Source of the DNA: Sphaerospermopsis torques-reginae ITEP-024
GTDB lineage: Bacteria; Cyanobacteriota; Cyanobacteriia; Cyanobacteriales; Nostocaceae
NCBI RefSeq assembly: GCF_019598945.1
Contig: NZ_CP080598.1
Location: 310,001 to 374,000, forward strand
Length of the DNA: 64,000 nt
Reading direction: 5' to 3'
Positions 36,588 to 45,361 of this stretch are shown here, piece by piece. The notes beneath the pieces were generated by a model. The model saw nothing but the letters and a program-made list of their open reading frames with translations, did not search any database and was not told the DNA's origin. Every line of letters begins with the position of its first letter. Position 1 is the first letter of the stretch. A program made the translations under genes and the position numbers.

Positions 36588-39188
36588 ATGCACTACCTAA
36601 CAAAAGATGGCGAAATATATCAGCAAATTTACCAAATATCCCGATCAAAAACTCTATGGATAGATACAGAAATTGCTGATTGGAATACTCCTTACCCTAG
36701 ATTATCATTAATTCAAGTATTGGCTGATACCACAGACTTAACTGGTGAGTCTGCTTTAATTTTAGATGTCTTAGATAAACCTGATTTGGTAAATTATTTT
36801 ATCAATCAAATCATGGTAAAATCAGAAATTACTAAGGTTTTTCATAACTCTGGATTTGATGTTAAATATTTAGGGGGAAAACTAGCCCAAAATATTATTT
36901 GTACATACCAATTATCTAGAAAAATTACCCGTGAAAAACTGCAAGTTAGTAATTTAAAACTCAAAACTTTAGCTGTAGAACTTTGTCAATTTTATGATGT
37001 AGATGCAGAAGAAGGAACAAGTGATTGGGGAAAACGTCCTCTTACTCAAAAACAGTTAAACTATGCAGCAATGGATACAGTTTATTTAGCTGCTGTCCAC
37101 CGTCGCTTACTACAAATATCTCAACCTGAAGCTATTAATGAGATTTTTAATATGGTAAATAATAAATCTGAAAATTCATCTTTAACACCGACTAAAGTTA
37201 GAATAGCGTTTGAATGTCCGCGTTTATTTTATCTGAATCATCATTTTGATAATAAAGCAATATTCTTGCCTAAAAATTATATTTCCGGTGTTGGTAATGT
37301 TTTTCATAAATTAGCTGATGATCTGATAGAATTAATCAAGATTAATCCCCAAATTAAATCTTTATTAATCGCCGATGTCAGTAGATTAAATTTAGAACAA
37401 ATATCCTCAGAAATTCAAAAAATATTTTATCAAATTAAATTCTTCCCTTATTTACAAAATAGTATCAGTCAAGATGATAGTAAGGCAACTACTTTATTAC
37501 AAGTTTGGCAGGGAATACAAGGACTAATTAAAAAAATCACGGAATTATTAATTATTAATCGGCGTTATTGTAGTGCTGAGACGGTAATTAAAAATACTTT
37601 TATTCAGGAAGAAAGAACTTTAGAATATTATTTTAATTTACCTGATGGTACACAACAATTAGTGAGAGGTGAATTTGATTGTTTAGTTTTTAATTTTGAA
37701 GTTAAACGCCTGTGTATGATAGAGTTTAAAACCTATCACCCTGTAGATCCAGCAGCACAGTTAGCACAGGTTTCTCTGTATAGTTATATGTTATTTCAAA
37801 AGAAAAAAACATCGGTAGATTCTGCGGTTTATTGTGTTTTACCTGAGTTTAAAGATTATCAATATTCCTGGGAACAATTAGAAAATACAGTTCATCAATT
37901 AATTCCCTACAAACTATTACAAATGCAGAAATGGTTAAAATGGGAGTCTCCTAACCCTAACCCACCACCTGCGACGACTCAACCCCATTTATGTGAAATT
38001 TGTCCTCAACAACAAAAGTGTCAAAGTTTTTTTATTGGGGAATTTGATCCCCCCCAACCCTTAAAAAGGGGGGAGAGTTTACCTATTATTAACTCTGATG
38101 AAATTGGAGAATCTGATACCCCTCACTTAAAAAGTAGGGAGAGTTTACCAAATATTAATGCTAATGAAATTGGAGAATGTTTAGTGACAACTTTGGCATC
38201 TTTTAAGGTTAATGTAGATTATCATGGTGCTGATGTAAGTCCGGCATTTATTCGTGTGAAAATTAAACCCCATTTAGGGGTAAAAGTGCCTTCAATTTTA
38301 AAATTATCTGCTGATTTACAAGTACAATTAGGGTTAGAAAATCCCCCTTTAATTGCTCCCCAAGCTGGTTATGTCAGTGTTGATTTACCACGCAAAGATA
38401 GACAAATTGCTAAATTTGAGGATTATATTCCCAAGCAGTTTTTACCAGCAAATACACCTGTTAAAATTGCGGTGGGAATAGGTATTGATGGTAATTTATT
38501 GGAAGCTGATTTATCTGATCCGAATACTTGCCATTTTTTAGTAGGAGGAACAACAGGAAGCGGTAAAAGTGAATTTTTAAGATCCTTACTTCTCAGTTTA
38601 CTATACCGTTATTCTCCCCAACATCTGAAAATTGCCTTAGTTGATCCGAAAAGAGTAACATTTCCAGAGTTTGAACAAATTCCCTGGTTATATTCACCAG
38701 TAGTTAAAGATAGCGATCGCGCGATCGAATTAATGGAAGAATTATTGATAGAAATGGAATCTCGCTATCAAAAATTTGAAAAAGCTAAATGTGCAGATTT
38801 AACCGTTTATAATCAAAAATCTGCCTCACCTTTACCCCGGATAGTATGTATTTTTGATGAATATGCCGATTTTATGGCAGAAAAAGAAATTCGTACTGCA
38901 TTAGAACAAAGTATCAAACGTTTAGGTGCAATGGCAAGAGCAGCAGGAATACATTTAATTATTGCTACCCAACGTCCAGAAGCGGGGATAGTCACCCCTA
39001 TTATTCGCTCAAATTTACCGGGAAGAATTGCTTTAAGAACCTCTAGTGAAGCTGATTCTAAAATTGTTCTTGGTGGAACACAAACAGCAGCAGCATATCT
39101 ATTAGGTAAAGGTGATTTACTTTATCAAGTTGGTTCTCAGTTACATCGTTTACAAAGTTTATTAGTAAAAAATATGAAACTCTCTTAA
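36588..39188 (+). CDS. RNase D-like exonuclease + Cas4/RecB-like nuclease + FtsK motor fusion
   Basis: 866 residues. (1) About 1-175: DEDDy 3'-5' exonuclease like RNase D, with IDTEIAD (Asp 26, Glu 28), HNSGFDVKYL (Asp 91) and YAAMD (Tyr 159, Asp 163). (2) About 200-485: PD-(D/E)XK domain of Cas4/RecB type with FECPRLFYL (Cys 210), GEFDCLV (Asp 364), IEFKTY (Glu 379, Lys 381) and CEICPQQQKC (Cys 469, 472, 478), implying a 4-Cys Fe-S cluster. (3) A linker of two repeated units (about 485-531). (4) About 535-866: FtsK/SpoIIIE motor with Walker A GGTTGSGKS (653-661), Walker B CIFDEYAD (754-761) and ATQRPEAG. No membrane helices and no FtsK gamma domain. All catalytic residues appear intact. Confidence 0.9.
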   Translation: MHYLTKDGEIYQQIYQISRSKTLWIDTEIADWNTPYPRLSLIQVLADTTDLTGESALILDVLDKPDLVNYFINQIMVKSEITKVFHNSGFDVKYLGGKLAQNIICTYQLSRKITREKLQVSNLKLKTLAVELCQFYDVDAEEGTSDWGKRPLTQKQLNYAAMDTVYLAAVHRRLLQISQPEAINEIFNMVNNKSENSSLTPTKVRIAFECPRLFYLNHHFDNKAIFLPKNYISGVGNVFHKLADDLIELIKINPQIKSLLIADVSRLNLEQISSEIQKIFYQIKFFPYLQNSISQDDSKATTLLQVWQGIQGLIKKITELLIINRRYCSAETVIKNTFIQEERTLEYYFNLPDGTQQLVRGEFDCLVFNFEVKRLCMIEFKTYHPVDPAAQLAQVSLYSYMLFQKKKTSVDSAVYCVLPEFKDYQYSWEQLENTVHQLIPYKLLQMQKWLKWESPNPNPPPATTQPHLCEICPQQQKCQSFFIGEFDPPQPLKRGESLPIINSDEIGESDTPHLKSRESLPNINANEIGECLVTTLASFKVNVDYHGADVSPAFIRVKIKPHLGVKVPSILKLSADLQVQLGLENPPLIAPQAGYVSVDLPRKDRQIAKFEDYIPKQFLPANTPVKIAVGIGIDGNLLEADLSDPNTCHFLVGGTTGSGKSEFLRSLLLSLLYRYSPQHLKIALVDPKRVTFPEFEQIPWLYSPVVKDSDRAIELMEELLIEMESRYQKFEKAKCADLTVYNQKSASPLPRIVCIFDEYADFMAEKEIRTALEQSIKRLGAMARAAGIHLIIATQRPEAGIVTPIIRSNLPGRIALRTSSEADSKIVLGGTQTAAAYLLGKGDLLYQVGSQLHRLQSLLVKNMKLS

Positions 39189-39196
39189 CTAAATAC

Positions 39197-39222
39197 TCGA
39201 CTTTTTCCAGAAGTCGGGGATC
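39197..39222. repeat. copy of the agtcgggg palindrome family
   Basis: A shortened copy (cgacttttt, then agaagtcggggatct) lies nine bases after the fusion gene's stop. It may be a weak terminator, which leaves open whether parA is in the same transcript. Confidence 0.55.
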
Positions 39223-39298
39223 TAAGTAGAAAAAGTGAAAATCTATTAGATAATATGTACGCTACATTAATGGGAATGCGTCAGCAGAGGAAATAAAA

Positions 39299-40183
39299 AT
39301 GGGATATGTAATTGCAACTGCAAACATGAAAGGTGGAGTGGGTAAAACTACGGTTACTGTTAATTTAGCCACTTGTTTAGCAAAAAATCACGGGAAAAAG
39401 GTATTGGTTCTCGATTTAGATAGTCAAATTAGTGCTACCCTCAGTTTAATGTCGCCAGTGGAGTTTGCTAAACGTCGCAAACAAAGAAAGACTTTTAGAT
39501 ATTTGATAGATGAAGTTATTAACCCATATCCCAATGCTGAATACAAGATTCAGGATATCATTCAAGGTGAATTATGTAAGCTGCCGGGATTAGATTTATT
39601 GCCTGGAGATATCGACTTATATGATGAATTTGTCGTTTCAGAAATGCTGCATAATCAAGCTTTAGCTTTGGGTGAACAAGATTTTGAGACTATTTGGAAT
39701 CGTTTTGAAAGAGTGCTAATTAGAGACATTTTAAAACCAGTGCGTGATCAATATGATTTTATTCTTTTAGATTGCGCCCCTGGTTATAATCTCATGACTC
39801 GTAGTGCTTTAGCAACTAGCGATTTTTATCTTTTACCTGCTAAACCAGAACCTTTATCTGTGGTGGGTATTCAATTATTAGAAAGACGCATTGCTCAGTT
39901 GAAAGACAGTCATGAACATGAAGCAAAAATCAATATCAAAATGTTAGGAATTGTCTTTAGTATGTGCAATACTAACTTGTTGACTGGCAGATATTATAAA
40001 CAAGTAATGCACCGAGTTGTGGAAGATTTTGGTGTAGAAACTATTTGTCAGGCACAAATTCCCGTTGATGTAAATGTAGCCAAAGCTGTTGATAGTTTTA
40101 TGCCGGTAACGTTAATGAGTCCGGGTTCTGCTGGCGCGAAGTCATTTATGCAGTTAACTGAGGAATTATTGCGGAAGTTGTAA
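39299..40183 (+). CDS. ParA/Soj-type ATPase
   Basis: 294 residues, ParA-family deviant Walker ATPase with KGGVGKTT (11-18), VLDLDSQISAT, FILLDCAPGYNLMT, and a C-terminal QIPVDVNVAKAVDSFMPV. ParA proteins position plasmids, chromosomes or large complexes on the nucleoid. No parB gene or iteron/parS cluster is visible. gagg precedes the ATG at good distance. It follows the nuclease/FtsK fusion by 110 bases on the same strand and is probably part of that cluster, or a plasmid-derived remnant. Confidence 0.9.
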   Translation: MGYVIATANMKGGVGKTTVTVNLATCLAKNHGKKVLVLDLDSQISATLSLMSPVEFAKRRKQRKTFRYLIDEVINPYPNAEYKIQDIIQGELCKLPGLDLLPGDIDLYDEFVVSEMLHNQALALGEQDFETIWNRFERVLIRDILKPVRDQYDFILLDCAPGYNLMTRSALATSDFYLLPAKPEPLSVVGIQLLERRIAQLKDSHEHEAKINIKMLGIVFSMCNTNLLTGRYYKQVMHRVVEDFGVETICQAQIPVDVNVAKAVDSFMPVTLMSPGSAGAKSFMQLTEELLRKL

Positions 40184-40198
40184 AATTTTCGTGCATAT

Positions 40199-40263
40199 AG
40201 ATCCCCGACTTCTGACATCAATTTATCATTTATTTACAAGATTAAAAAAGAAGTCGGGGATCT
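40199..40263. terminator. long-loop palindrome between parA and Uma2
   Basis: The arms agatccccgacttct (40199-40213) and agaagtcggggatct (40249-40263) are perfect inverted repeats separated by about 35 AT-rich bases. It sits between convergent genes and could end both transcripts. Member of the dispersed palindrome family. Confidence 0.6.
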
Positions 40264-40282
40264 GCGGTTATTTTATTAAAAA

Positions 40283-40888
40283 TTACCATATTTCTCTTAA
40301 ATCTAAAATAAATCCAGGTAAAATATCTTCACCATTTAATGTTTGAGGATGGTCTAATTCTTCCACAGGTTGACTAGGACGATAAATATATACTTTTTGT
40401 TGTTTTCTATCAATTAACCAAGCTAATTTCACACCATTTTCTATATATTCTTCCATCTTTTCTTGTAGTGTTTTTAAGTTATCAGTTTCGGAACGCAACT
40501 CTACTACGAAATCAGGACAAATTGGCGCAAATTTCTTTCTTTGTTCTGTGGGTATTGCTTCCCATTTTTCCTTTTTGATCCATGCTGCATCAGGAGAACG
40601 TACAGCACCATTAGGTAAGGTAAAACCACCACTAGAACCAAAACCTACTCCTGTACCATCTTTTTTTGTCCAAATACCTAATTGCACAATTAAATTAAAA
40701 TTGCGTTCATCTGTTTCTGATCCGGTAGGTGACATAATTAATAAATCTCCAAATTGGTTACGTTCAATTCTAAAATCACGGTTTAATTTACAGAAATCAA
40801 AAAATTGATCATCAGTCATGATGATATCTGGTTGCATTTTTAGCACCATTGGTAAGGTTTCTGTAACTACGGGTGTTTGTGTGTTCAT
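40283..40888 (-). CDS. Uma2 family putative endonuclease
   Basis: 201 residues from the ATG at 40888 (a GTG five codons upstream is the alternative). PD-(D/E)XK motifs: RSPDAAWIKKEKW, CPDFVVELRSETD and KMEEYIENGVKLAWLIDRKQQKVYIYRP. The N-terminal part has DQFFDFCKLNRDFRIERNQFGDLLIMSPTG, typical of the common cyanobacterial Uma2 subgroup. It differs clearly from the copy at 16.5 kb. Role unknown. Confidence 0.88.
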   Translation of the reverse strand: MNTQTPVVTETLPMVLKMQPDIIMTDDQFFDFCKLNRDFRIERNQFGDLLIMSPTGSETDERNFNLIVQLGIWTKKDGTGVGFGSSGGFTLPNGAVRSPDAAWIKKEKWEAIPTEQRKKFAPICPDFVVELRSETDNLKTLQEKMEEYIENGVKLAWLIDRKQQKVYIYRPSQPVEELDHPQTLNGEDILPGFILDLREIW

Positions 40889-40951
40889 AGTTTTGATCTT
40901 CACACTATGTATAATCGGAAAAACTGACTCTTTGGTAAGGGTTTAGCAATG

Positions 40952-41107
40952 CTAAACAGATAATTCACGCGCTTTACCAAAAGAAAGAATCCTTTTTTGA
41001 TAAAGTCTAATTGCTAATTCAATCTTTACTCTATCAAGACGTTCATCAGGAGGTATGCGTAATTCTTCGGTTATTTGATCAGGAATCTCTAAGATTAATT
41101 TGCTCAT
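40952..41107 (-). CDS. truncated UPF0175 antitoxin-like protein
   Basis: 51 residues starting MSKLILEIPDQITEELRIPPDERLDRV-type UPF0175 sequence and running to SFGKARELSV, where it stops. The family normally continues with a recognition helix (ARELAGMSRWEF). The stop lies inside a perfect palindrome (gtttagca a tgctaaac, 40939-40955), so an inserted repeat appears to have cut the gene. No toxin partner follows. Possibly a pseudogene. Confidence 0.6.
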   Translation of the reverse strand: MSKLILEIPDQITEELRIPPDERLDRVKIELAIRLYQKRILSFGKARELSV

Positions 41108-41344
41108 ATTTACTAATTACTATTAATAATTTATTGTATAATTATAATCAAATTAATATTGATTGTCCATTAATTTTAATTATTTTTATTAATTTATAAT
41201 ATCGCATTTTTTACACCCTCCCTAATAGCTAAAGTCAACCAAGGTTTACTATACTAAAAAATTTTCTTTTAATTTATTTAGTTATCTTTAGATGACTTCA
41301 GCTATGAGACTGGGAATTAATTCCCAGTCGGGTTATCGGTTTTA
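41108..41344. repeat. gap with hairpin downstream of ileS
   Basis: AT-rich. A perfect palindrome gactgggaatt/aattcccagtc lies at 41308-41329, 16 bases after the ileS stop side, and may terminate ileS. The block gacttcagctatgagac before it is shared with 55970-55990, where a second hairpin follows, so this is also a dispersed element. Confidence 0.6.
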
Positions 41345-44227
41345 CTAAAACTCCCCAGCTAATGCGGGAACACAACGTTCACACAGTAAAGGATGTTCTT
41401 CAGATTCTCCTACATGAGTAGAATAATTCCAACAGCGATCGCATTTTTCACCGTCTGCATTTACCACCCCAATAGTCCAATTTTCGGTAGTTGCGGTGTA
41501 TTTCACATCGGCAATTTTGGCAGCTTCATCTACTATTTCTACCTGAGATGCTAATAATAAATATCGCAACTCATCCACACCATTACCCTTTGCAGAATTG
41601 AAACCTTTGATAGCTTCACATAACTGTTGATGGGGAATATTTACTAACACCTTTGATTCCAAAGATGAACCAATCATTTTTTCGATCCGCGCTTGTTCCA
41701 TCACCTTATTAACATCAGTGCGGAGTGTTCGCAGCGTATCCCAAAATTCTGCTAATTCTGCATTTTCCCATTCATCACTAACCTTTACCCAACCAGCTTC
41801 AAACACTGATTTATAAGGAGTTTGATAGGGGATAAATTGCCAAATATCTTCCGCAGTATGACACAAAACTGGTGCGATCGCTCTCGCTAAATTTTCCAAT
41901 GCAATCTGCAAAACTGTTTGACAACTGCGACGACGGAAACTATCAGCAGCACTGATATATAATCTATCTTTGGCAATGTCTAAATAAAAATTAGACAAAT
42001 CCACAACACAGAAATTCTGGACTGTTTGGAAAAAGCGGAAAAATTGGAAACTATCAAAAGCAGTTGTCACTTCATTAAATACCTCACGGATGCGGTGTAA
42101 CATATACCGATCTAAATCAGGTAACTTATCAAAATCAACCGCATCTTTTTGAGGATCAAAATCATGTAAACTACCCAACAAAAACCGTGCAGTATTGCGG
42201 ATTTTATTTCTCACATCAGCTAATTGTTTAATGATGTTACTTCCTAACCGCACATCACCAGAATAATCAACTGAAGACACCCACAAACGCAACACATCCG
42301 CACCATAAGCGGGTTCTTTTTTCTGATCTTTTCCACCATTAATAATGATTTGCGGATCAACCACATTCCCCACAGATTTACTCATTTTTCGGCCTTGTTC
42401 ATCTAACACAAAACCATGAGTTAAAACCGTTTTATAAGGTGCAATGCCATTTACCGCTACACTGGTTAACAGCGAAGATTGAAACCATCCCCGATGTTGA
42501 TCAGAACCTTCCAAATACATATCAACAGGATAACCTAATTCTGGTCTTTGCTTCGCTACAGCCGCCCAAGATGAACCAGAATCAAACCACACATCCATCG
42601 TATCTGTACCTCGGCGATATTTACGCCCATTACTGCGGTAAGTTTCGGGTAACAACTCTTCAACAGAAAGTTCCCACCAAGCGTCAGAACCCTTCTCTGC
42701 AATGATAGCTTGCACGTGGTTAATGGTATCTGCATTCAGCAACGCTTCCCCAGTTTCCTCATCATAGAACACAGGAATGGGAACACCCCAAGAACGCTGA
42801 CGAGAAATACACCAGTCAGAACGTTCTGCAACCATCGGTGTAATGCGATTCTCACCTTGCGCGGGAATCCAACGCACAGATGCGATCGCCTTTAAAGCAT
42901 CCTCCCTAAATCCTGCCACAGAAGCAAACCATTGTTCAGTAGCGCGGAAAATCGTCGGTTTCTTGGTTCTCCAATCATAAGGATATTTATGAGAGTATGC
43001 TTCCTCTTTCAACAGAGAACCCGCTTCCATCAAAGCATCAATAATCGCTTGATTACCATCGCCCAAAACATTCAAGCCAGCAAACTTACCAGCTTCATCC
43101 GTGAAATTACCATTATCATCCACAGGGGCGAGAATCGGCAAACCATAACGCTGACCCACAATGTAATCTTCTTGACCATGACCAGGAGCAGTATGCACCA
43201 ACCCAGTACCAGAATCAGTAGTGATATAATCACCACCAACCACCACCGGACTTTCACGGTCAAAAAGCGGATGACGATAAGTGCAGTGTTCCAAATCCTG
43301 ACCCGCAAAAGTCGCCTTCACAGTCAAATCAACATCCAAAGTTGCAGTCAAACTTTCCACCAACTCCGCCGCAACTATCAGATACTTGCATCCTCTCTGC
43401 GTCTCTGCGTCTCTGCGTGCCACCTCAACAACCGCATAATTTAACGCCCCATTCACAGCCACCGCCAAATTACCGGGTATCGTCCAGGGAGTAGTTGTCC
43501 ACACAGCCACGCCCAAATCAGGTAAGAAAGGCTCTAAAACTGATTTTAGTTTTTCCGACACCTTCACCACCGGGAAAGCGGCGTAAATACTCCGGGAAAC
43601 GTGGCCTTCAGGATATTCTAACTCAGCTTCTGCTAAAGCGGTTTTAGAACTAGGACTCCAGTGTACAGGCTTTAAACCGCGATAGATATATCCTTTTAAG
43701 TACATTTGCCCAAATACGCCAATTTGCGCGGCCTCGTATTCTGGCTTTAAGGTTAAATAAGGATTATCCCAGTCACCCCACACACCATAACGTTTAAAAC
43801 TATTGTGTTGGTCATTAACAGCATCAATGGCAAACTGTTTTGCTTTTTGACGCAATTGTAAAGGTGTGAGGTTTTGGCGTTCTGCTTGTTTCATGTTTTG
43901 CAGAACTTTTAACTCAATCGGTAATCCGTGACAATCCCAGCCCGCAACGTAACGAACTTTACGACCTTGGAGGAGGTGGTAACGGTTAATAATATCTTTG
44001 AGAATCTTATTTAAAGCGTGACCAATATGCAACTGACCGTTAGCGTAGGGTGGTCCATCATGCAGTATAAATAATTCGCCTGGGTTTTCTTGAGAGAGGC
44101 GAGAATAAATGTTGTTTTCTTCCCAGAATTTTTGGATTTCGGGTTCGCGTTTAATTGCGTTTGCCCGCATATCAAAGTTAGTTTTGGGGAGGTTAACGGT
44201 ATCTTTGTATTTTCCAGTTTCGGTCAC
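41345..44227 (-). CDS. ileS: isoleucyl-tRNA synthetase
   Basis: Charges tRNA(Ile); class I synthetase of 960 residues, full length. HIGH motif in GPPYANGQLHIGHALN (about 57-72), editing domain (CP1) in the middle with TTPWTIPGNLAV and GTGLVHTAPGHGQEDY, KMSKS motif in GRKMSKSVGN, and C-terminal zinc finger CDRCWNYSTHVGESEEHPLLCERC. Residues about 270-281 (VARRDAETQRGC) are encoded by a ctctgcgt tandem repeat (43393-43421) and look like an in-frame repeat insertion at the edge of the editing domain. Confidence 0.97.
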   Translation of the reverse strand: MTETGKYKDTVNLPKTNFDMRANAIKREPEIQKFWEENNIYSRLSQENPGELFILHDGPPYANGQLHIGHALNKILKDIINRYHLLQGRKVRYVAGWDCHGLPIELKVLQNMKQAERQNLTPLQLRQKAKQFAIDAVNDQHNSFKRYGVWGDWDNPYLTLKPEYEAAQIGVFGQMYLKGYIYRGLKPVHWSPSSKTALAEAELEYPEGHVSRSIYAAFPVVKVSEKLKSVLEPFLPDLGVAVWTTTPWTIPGNLAVAVNGALNYAVVEVARRDAETQRGCKYLIVAAELVESLTATLDVDLTVKATFAGQDLEHCTYRHPLFDRESPVVVGGDYITTDSGTGLVHTAPGHGQEDYIVGQRYGLPILAPVDDNGNFTDEAGKFAGLNVLGDGNQAIIDALMEAGSLLKEEAYSHKYPYDWRTKKPTIFRATEQWFASVAGFREDALKAIASVRWIPAQGENRITPMVAERSDWCISRQRSWGVPIPVFYDEETGEALLNADTINHVQAIIAEKGSDAWWELSVEELLPETYRSNGRKYRRGTDTMDVWFDSGSSWAAVAKQRPELGYPVDMYLEGSDQHRGWFQSSLLTSVAVNGIAPYKTVLTHGFVLDEQGRKMSKSVGNVVDPQIIINGGKDQKKEPAYGADVLRLWVSSVDYSGDVRLGSNIIKQLADVRNKIRNTARFLLGSLHDFDPQKDAVDFDKLPDLDRYMLHRIREVFNEVTTAFDSFQFFRFFQTVQNFCVVDLSNFYLDIAKDRLYISAADSFRRRSCQTVLQIALENLARAIAPVLCHTAEDIWQFIPYQTPYKSVFEAGWVKVSDEWENAELAEFWDTLRTLRTDVNKVMEQARIEKMIGSSLESKVLVNIPHQQLCEAIKGFNSAKGNGVDELRYLLLASQVEIVDEAAKIADVKYTATTENWTIGVVNADGEKCDRCWNYSTHVGESEEHPLLCERCVPALAGEF

Positions 44228-44374
44228 AGTTTCATGCCTAAATCTAGGTTTGCAGTTATTTGATCAATTATAAGAGATGGTATGATTGTAGGATGCGGTG
44301 AGCGATCGCTATATTGATCAGATATTTATAGTCATACTTTCAGACAATAGATCACATCTGTAGGGAAATATTAT

Positions 44375-44572
44375 ATGACTGAAGTAATTGAGATACCCGT
44401 TAGTTTGACTTATTTTCAACTTCCTGAAGCTGTACAAACACGGTTACAATTTTTATTAGATCGTCAAGATGCAGGTGAAGAATTGACTTTAGCAGAAAGA
44501 AATGAAGCTGAAGGTTTAGTTGATTTGGCGGAATTTTTATCTTTGCTTTCTTTGCGTTCTCAGACTAATTGA
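44375..44572 (+). CDS. small acidic protein, paralog of 47.05-kb gene
   Basis: 65 residues: VIEIPVSLTYFQLPEAVQ, then LLDRQDAGEELTLAERNEAEGLVDLAEFLSLLSLRS. It is almost identical to the 69-residue protein at 47050-47259, which is directly followed by an HNH nuclease gene. Here the next gene is instead a DUF6883 protein. Its acidic, helical nature is antitoxin-like. I take it as an orphan copy whose nuclease partner was lost or replaced. Confidence 0.75.
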   Translation: MTEVIEIPVSLTYFQLPEAVQTRLQFLLDRQDAGEELTLAERNEAEGLVDLAEFLSLLSLRSQTN

Positions 44573-44613
44573 TGTTAAAATCAATACAGTATTAATTGAG
44601 TGTAATAATAATT

Positions 44614-45339
44614 ATGATAAATCCAGAGGAAAAACGAAAAGACTTAGAACAGAAAATGTTTTATCTTAATGAGCTTCTTGAAAGATTGAATAAAGCCACT
44701 GAAGCAGATGAACAAAAGGATCTCCAGAAAGAGATTGAACATACATATAGAGCTATGAGGCAAGATATCAAAGATGGTAATGCTGCACTTGCTAGAAAAC
44801 AAGAGATTGATGAGCATGAATTCCATGAGCGGTTTGCAAGTAGTTTGGGGAGAGAAGAAGCTGAAGAATTGTGGAAATCAAAGAAATGGGAGACAAAGCA
44901 CGTATTGAGAGACATGGCTTTTGTGTTGATGCAAGAACCTGAAAAGCGCCGAAAAATCGAAGAGAAAGGATTCAATTTGGAAGATATTATCAGACTAAAC
45001 TCAAATCTCCTTCCCAATGCTGAAAATGCAGTTATTGACATTCGTAAATTACGTGACTACTCTCTTAATCGAAATCATCCTACAGGAAAGGATAAAGCCC
45101 GTCTCTTTTCATCAATCTTGGGTATGACTGCTGAAAATGCTGAGGAATTACGCCAGATTATTTTAGAAAAATTGAAAACTCAAGAAGTTAGCTTGAATAG
45201 GTGTGATGAATTTGGACAACGCTACACACTGGACTTTACTCTAGAATGGCAAAATAGAAGTGGAATTATTCGCACTGGTTGGATTATTGAACCTGGTTTT
45301 GATATTCCCAGATTAACGTCTTGCTATCCTTTATTATAA
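44614..45339 (+). CDS. DUF6883-domain protein, putative toxin
   Basis: 241 residues from the ATG at 44614 (a TTG six codons upstream is less likely). The N-terminal half (about 1-125) is charged and helical with coiled-coil character. The C-terminal half has LPNAENAVIDIRKLRDYSLNRNHPTGKDKARLF, then GQRYTLDF, RTGWII and PRLTSCYPLL, the pattern of DUF6883. That domain often sits next to DUF4926 proteins, as here (22 bases downstream), or at toxin C-termini. Toxin function is an inference. Confidence 0.72.
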   Translation: MINPEEKRKDLEQKMFYLNELLERLNKATEADEQKDLQKEIEHTYRAMRQDIKDGNAALARKQEIDEHEFHERFASSLGREEAEELWKSKKWETKHVLRDMAFVLMQEPEKRRKIEEKGFNLEDIIRLNSNLLPNAENAVIDIRKLRDYSLNRNHPTGKDKARLFSSILGMTAENAEELRQIILEKLKTQEVSLNRCDEFGQRYTLDFTLEWQNRSGIIRTGWIIEPGFDIPRLTSCYPLL

Positions 45340-45361
45340 AAATACCTGGAGATTATAGAAA

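Noticed and set aside
33508-39188. Identification of the cluster as a Dnd/Dpt restriction module
   Set aside because: DptF/G/H share only an ATPase and an FtsK/HerA-like domain. The RNase D-like and Cas4-like domains and the winged-helix protein do not fit, and no dnd genes are present.
39299-40183. A plasmid partition locus (parABS) or replication origin
   Set aside because: ParA is present, but no ParB-like gene, iterons or replication initiator is visible nearby.
42439-43444. Several plus-strand open frames opposite ileS
   Set aside because: They are antisense frames of a fully supported synthetase gene, with atypical composition.
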